Assembly: GCA_017353825.1 (NCBI GenBank)
Contig: JAFMSC010000258.1
Span: forward strand, 1 to 6,482
Length of the DNA: 6,482 nt
Source: Hyphomicrobiaceae bacterium
GTDB taxonomy: Bacteria > Pseudomonadota > Alphaproteobacteria > Rhizobiales > Hyphomicrobiaceae
Direction: 5' to 3'
The first letter of the stretch is position 1, and every line of letters begins with the position of its first letter. The translations under genes were made by a program, and so were the position numbers. Below, one piece after another: positions 5,630-6,482 of the stretch. The notes beneath the pieces were generated by a model. It had not been told where the DNA came from. It saw only the letters and a list, made by a program, of their open reading frames with translations, and searched no databases.

Positions 5630-5885
5630 CTAGGTATGTGAGATCTGGCGCAGCGGAACCTTCTCGAAGGTCCCACTCAGGTCGTCAAACAGATGCGCCG
5701 GTGAGCGGCCCGCGAACACCCTCGGGTATCCAAGGCCGCACCGATCACGCGCGCCGCGCCCAGTCGCAGCTCGCTCGAGAACCCAAGCCAGCCGTGGCCG
5801 ATCTTAGGCGGGCTCGAGCCTCGGAAGCTCACGCGTCTCCACGGATCCCATCGAGCAGCTGGTATTCGTCGATCCCGGTAGCCAT
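5630..5885 (-). pseudogene. Apparent frameshifted gene of unknown function, downstream member of a minus-strand pair
   Basis: Three coding-looking pieces lie in order on the minus strand but in different frames. Piece 1 starts at ATG 5885, directly after the TGA of the preceding frame, and reads MATGIDEYQLLDGIRGDA before TGA at 5829. Piece 2 (about 5815 to 5725) reads PPKIGHGWLGFSSELRL then GAARVIGAALDTR. Piece 3 (about 5722 to 5630) reads RVFAGRSPAHLFDDL then SGTFEKVPLRQISHT and ends at TAG (5630-5632), 15 bases from the convergent HAD stop. Pieces 2 and 3 have strongly G/C-biased third positions and ordinary protein composition, unlike the shadow frames. The simplest reading is one gene of about 85 codons broken by two frameshifts, the second a one-base loss near 5722. 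No family is recognised. Sequencing error is an alternative to true decay, as is coincidence. Confidence 0.4.
5655..5674. repeat. Inverted repeat just after the operon end
   Basis: ACCTTC-TC-GAAGGT (5658-5671) is a perfect 6+6 inverted repeat. It extends to 9+9 with one mismatch (5655-5674) and lies about 40 bases after the HAD stop. Read as RNA it folds with a small CTCG loop, but no T run follows. It might help end the operon transcript, or it may be an accident of the minus-strand codons for GTFEKVP in the gene remnant that overlaps it. Confidence 0.35.
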
Positions 5886-6279
5886 TCACCCCTGCGCCAG
5901 CAGCTTGCCCTGCAGCTGCAGCAGGCAACCCTCGATGTTGTGCAGCGTCTCGTCAAGGCGGTTAATCTCGCGCTCGATTTCGGCAGGATCGCGTGCGGGC
6001 CGCTCCTCGCGCGACACGGCGGCAACCTCGAGCAGGCTGGCCCCGTCCGGCGCCCCAGAGCGCCCACCGCAGCACTGACTCCTCCGGGCGGCCGCCCCGA
6101 CCCGTCGGCTTGGGACGCAGCGCACGCTGGCGCCGCACCAGCGCCGCGCGCAGGAATTTCAGCTCGCGCTTTTTATGGCGCAACTCCTTCACCGCGGCTT
6201 TCCCCTCGGTCGTGGCCTTCACCGATACCGCAACTGCCGTGCCTTCGATCCGGGTATAGCGCATGGGCGCCAGCTGCAT
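5886..6279 (-). pseudogene. Small charged, probably coiled-coil protein split by a single frameshift
   Basis: The first part starts at ATG 6279 (MQLAPMRYTRIEG) or ATG 6264 (MRYTRIEG) and continues through VSVKATTEGKAAVKELRHK and LRAALVRRQRALR to about LRWALWGAG near 6045. The next frame then takes over: ASLLEVAAVSREERP, DPAEIEREINRLDETLHN and IEGCLLQLQGKLLAQG, ending at TGA 5886-5888. Removing one base, most simply from the C4 run at 6041-6044 or 6053-6056, joins them into one protein of about 125-130 residues with two helical, heptad-like charged segments and a central Gly/Arg-rich linker. Third-position bias is strong on both sides of the break and weak in the abandoned frames. No clear ribosome site precedes either ATG, so the start is uncertain. 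A homopolymer sequencing error, a real frameshift mutation or programmed +1 frameshifting would all fit. The family is not one I can name. Confidence 0.5.
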
Positions 6280-6482
6280 GGGCTGTGTCCGCTCGTGATG
6301 GTGATGCTCAGGCAAGCGCAAAGGTAATCCGCCGCTCAGGCAGCAGTCCAGGCGCATGAACGCGTTAGCGCGTCGAGAGTTACAACGTTGACTGCTGTTG
6401 CCTACGGACGGAGCGTGCCAAGATTGCCCGCGACGTGTTGATACATTGTGTGGGCTAGGCTCGAAACTTCCTTGTAAAAATT
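6280..6482. other. Right-edge non-coding stretch
   Basis: No gene is supported. It probably holds the promoter of the minus-strand pair, but I could not find a convincing -35/-10 pair. Visible items: a short hairpin ACGCG-TTAG-CGCGT around 6360-6373, the 8-bp palindrome CAACGTTG (6383-6390), a 14-codon minus-strand frame (MYQHVAGNLGTLRP) too short to judge, and a more AT-rich end. Confidence 0.4.

Noticed and set aside
5638..6078. 146-residue plus-strand open frame after the HAD gene
   Set aside because: Ser/Arg-rich shadow of the better-supported minus-strand pieces; no motif.
1..6482. CRISPR array, tRNA/rRNA gene, insertion sequence or integron attachment site
   Set aside because: No regularly spaced repeats, no tRNA arm signatures, no transposase motifs or matching terminal inverted repeats were seen.

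Overview
The window looks like GC-rich chromosomal DNA from an alphaproteobacterium, most likely of the Hyphomicrobiales (Bradyrhizobium/Xanthobacteraceae-like). This rests on strong G/C bias at third codon positions, use of TTG and GTG starts with GGAGG-type ribosome sites, and the style of the secreted protein at the left edge. The assignment is an inference from reading, not from a search.

Left edge (1-496, minus strand): the N-terminal part of an exported protein with a clear signal peptide, a peptidoglycan-binding-like helical segment and the start of a beta-rich domain. The gene runs out of the window. About 925 bases follow (497-1421) with no convincing gene; they hold a 12-bp direct repeat, several hairpins and one weak small hydrophobic reading frame.

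Centre (1422-5614, plus strand): a compact four-gene unit, probably an operon. It starts with a TTGACA box and a perfect 10+10 inverted repeat that looks like an operator. The genes are (1) a full-length LigM-type tetrahydrofolate-dependent aryl O-demethylase; (2) a MetF-type 5,10-methylene-THF reductase, which would recycle the methyl-THF made by gene 1; (3) an IclR-family regulator whose GTG start overlaps the metF end by 20 bases; and (4) a HAD-superfamily protein of the type II 2-haloacid dehalogenase family. Genes 1 and 2 together are a recognisable C1-transfer module: the methyl of a methoxylated aromatic acid goes to THF and is then oxidised to methylene-THF. IclR regulators commonly control aromatic catabolism, so the third gene fits. 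The HAD protein is the unexpected member, and it carries substitutions at positions used for catalysis in classical haloacid dehalogenases.

Right edge (5630-6482, minus strand): two adjacent reading frames convergent with the operon, both apparently broken by frameshifts. The first (5886-6279) encodes a small charged protein that joins smoothly if one base in a C4 run is removed. The second starts directly after it (TGA-ATG) and appears in pieces over three frames down to 5630. They are either a decaying two-gene unit of unknown function or were hit by sequence errors. The last ~200 bases hold only short palindromes.

No tRNA, rRNA, CRISPR array or insertion sequence was recognised. The most interesting points are the O-demethylase/MetF/IclR/HAD combination, the operator overlapping its likely promoter, the altered HAD active site, and the frameshifted pair at the right end.
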